DNA of 43,327 bases, taken from NCBI GenBank assembly GCA_030427925.1, contig JAUICJ010000024.1, positions 1-43,327 on the forward strand. The letters run 5' to 3'. The translations under genes and the position numbers were made by a program. The notes beneath the pieces are model-generated. The model ran no database searches, was not told the origin of the DNA, and saw only the letters and a list, made by a program, of their open reading frames with translations. Position 1 is the first letter of the stretch, and every line of letters begins with the position of its first letter. Below are positions 42,109-43,327 of this stretch, piece by piece. The stretch comes from Bacteroidia bacterium (GTDB taxonomy: Bacteria; Bacteroidota; Bacteroidia; Flavobacteriales_D; Sanyastnellaceae).

Positions 42109-42127
42109 TTGCGTAATTTTCACGCAA
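42109..42127. promoter_or_regulatory. dyad around a -7-like box before the BNR-repeat gene
   Basis: TTGCGT (42109-42114) and ACGCAA (42122-42127) form an exact inverted repeat whose 7-nt loop, with its edge, contains TAATTTTC, a -7-like box about 20 nt before the ATG at 42142. It may be an operator or a chance palindrome. Confidence 0.35.
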
Positions 42128-42141
42128 TAACCTTCCAATCC

Positions 42142-43327
42142 ATGAAACAACTTTACTTCGCACTGCTTGCAGGTGGGCTCACCTTGCAGGCCTCGGCGCA
42201 GCAGGTGGGGCCGGCCTCCGCAACCTTGGGGCAAGCTCCTCAAGTGGCTCCCGAAGCGCGCATTCCGCAATTGCGCACGCATTTTGCGGCCACTGATTTT
42301 GGAGATCGCCCGGTGCAGCCGCTGTCGGGAAGCGGCATCGGCCACGCAGAGCACATCCAGTCGCGTGAGTTGGTCATTCAGCAAGAAATCATCGGCCAAA
42401 CCCAATACGACTTGCAATCCAACGCCGCCGTGGACAACCGCATGTACGCGCGCGACAACGGTTCGGGCTTGACGCATGTGGGGGCTGCATGGACGACGAG
42501 CTTGGAGGGCGGTAGCTTCGCTGATCGCGGAACCGGATACAACGTGAACCTGGGCGATGCGTGGGACGAGGTTCCTTACAATCGCCTCGAGTCGATTCGG
42601 ACGGGATGGCCTTCGTTGGTCGAAACGGCCAGCGGTCGCGAAATATCCATTACGCACGCCGGCATCGACACCCCATTGCACATGGTGTACCGAGAAGGGG
42701 GCGCATGGTCGGAAATGGACATTCCCTCGGAATTGGAGGTCGGCAAGTTGTGGCCGCGCGCCGCGGTAGGCGGTCCCGATGGAAACACCGTGCACGTCCT
42801 CTGCATTTCGACGCCTGAAGCGAACGAAGGTACGTTGCTCAACGGCCAAAACGGTGCCCTGCTTTACTACCGTTCACTCGATGGTGGCATGACCTGGGAC
42901 ATCCAGGACCAGGTGTTCGCGGAATTGGACAGCTCCGCCTTCCTCGCGTTCACAGGTGACAGCTACGCCATTTCAGCAAACGGCAACACGGTGGCTTTCA
43001 CCGCGTTCAATGATTGGTCCGACTCCTTCACCATGGTGTCCAACGACAACGGCGACACATGGACCTACCACACGATGGTGGACTTCCCCGTGGACTTGTA
43101 TGTCATCGATGACGGTTTGCCGGAAATCGGGGAGGACTGGAACGAGGATGGCATCTTCCAAGAATTCTTCAACACGGACGGCGCAGGTGCGGTGCTTGTG
43201 GACGACGCCGGAGGGGTCCACGTCACGTTCGGGGCCATGTACTACATGGACGATGACACGACTGACGGGGGACAGTTCAGCTACTTCCCCGGGGTGAACG
43301 GTTTGGAATACTGGACACCGGACTTCG
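42142..43327 (+). CDS. secreted BNR/Asp-box beta-propeller-like protein (partial, C-terminus off the right edge)
   Basis: The frame from the ATG at 42142 is open to the end, giving 395 residues. A signal peptide (MKQLYFALLAGGLTLQASAQ) is followed by an uncharacterised stretch, then two Asp-box motifs: RSLDGGMTWD (SxDxGxTW) and SNDNGDTWTY. Asp boxes mark sialidase-like and other beta-propeller proteins; no catalytic residues of sialidases were recognised in the visible part, so enzymatic function is open. Bacteroidota proteins of this type often end in a T9SS sorting domain, which would lie beyond the window. The frame is consistent through the last full codons. Confidence 0.82.
   Translation, partial: MKQLYFALLAGGLTLQASAQQVGPASATLGQAPQVAPEARIPQLRTHFAATDFGDRPVQPLSGSGIGHAEHIQSRELVIQQEIIGQTQYDLQSNAAVDNRMYARDNGSGLTHVGAAWTTSLEGGSFADRGTGYNVNLGDAWDEVPYNRLESIRTGWPSLVETASGREISITHAGIDTPLHMVYREGGAWSEMDIPSELEVGKLWPRAAVGGPDGNTVHVLCISTPEANEGTLLNGQNGALLYYRSLDGGMTWDIQDQVFAELDSSAFLAFTGDSYAISANGNTVAFTAFNDWSDSFTMVSNDNGDTWTYHTMVDFPVDLYVIDDGLPEIGEDWNEDGIFQEFFNTDGAGAVLVDDAGGVHVTFGAMYYMDDDTTDGGQFSYFPGVNGLEYWTPDF

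Overview
The window looks like a chromosome segment of a fairly GC-rich member of the Bacteroidota, most likely Flavobacteriales. Taxonomy is inferred; no rRNA or tRNA gene was seen. The supporting signs are Bacteroidota-type -7 promoter boxes (TAnnTTTG and close variants) before many genes, a DUF4369/TlpA-type lipoprotein, a mitochondrial-type aconitase, DUF3822, a DUF4143 ATPase, NamZ/DUF1343, and the block recD-like helicase / DUF3822 / rsmD / coaD / nudix / pyrE / SRPBCC / birA / rsfS / ftsH / cdsA / psd, which is typical of flavobacterial chromosomes.

Layout. 1-651 (minus): start of a secreted tail-fibre-like protein with near-identical 138-bp repeats, running off the left edge. 1057-6177 (plus): two membrane-anchored HTH regulators, then a translationally coupled light-dependent repair set (DUF2256, FeS-type (6-4) photolyase, cry-DASH). 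6229-9966: 2-Cys peroxiredoxin divergent from a ppk1-ppx polyphosphate pair. 10023-13397: TlpA-like lipoprotein, unknown 189-aa protein, MacB-type permease. 13452-17142: aconitase, outer-membrane barrel, PdeM-type phosphoesterase. 17145-20501: unknown lipoprotein and NamZ muramidase, divergent from a LolC-type permease with a long insert. 20663-23287: sulfur assimilation (CBS-type PLP enzyme, APS reductase with a CRP-like dyad in its promoter) and an NAD-dependent epimerase. 23436-27011: ornithine aminotransferase, DUF4143 ATPase with a repeat-rich promoter, GNAT, Ndk. 27093-29762: a second secreted tail-fibre-like protein, AT-richer than its surroundings, followed by a 555-bp region with no gene. 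30318-42082: core housekeeping block. 42142-end: start of a secreted BNR/Asp-box protein.

How the genes work together. Three stress/repair themes recur: photolyases; peroxiredoxin with polyphosphate; and envelope maintenance (FtsH, Lol-like permease, NamZ, CdsA/Psd). Sulfate reduction is linked to cysteine synthesis. The core block joins ribosome maturation (RsmD, RsfS), CoA and biotin attachment, pyrimidine and phospholipid synthesis.

Most notable signals: (1) at least eight genes have a -7-like box exactly 4-5 nt before the start codon, implying leaderless mRNAs, while others have 17-29 nt leaders; (2) a nudix gene whose start and stop codons overlap those of its opposite-strand neighbours through CATG and TTAA; (3) a perfect TGTGA-N6-TCACA dyad between the -33 and -7 boxes of cysH; (4) a dispersed intergenic repeat with inverted ends; (5) direct and inverted repeats in front of the DUF4143 ATPase; (6) paired TM-HTH regulators beside the photolyase set.
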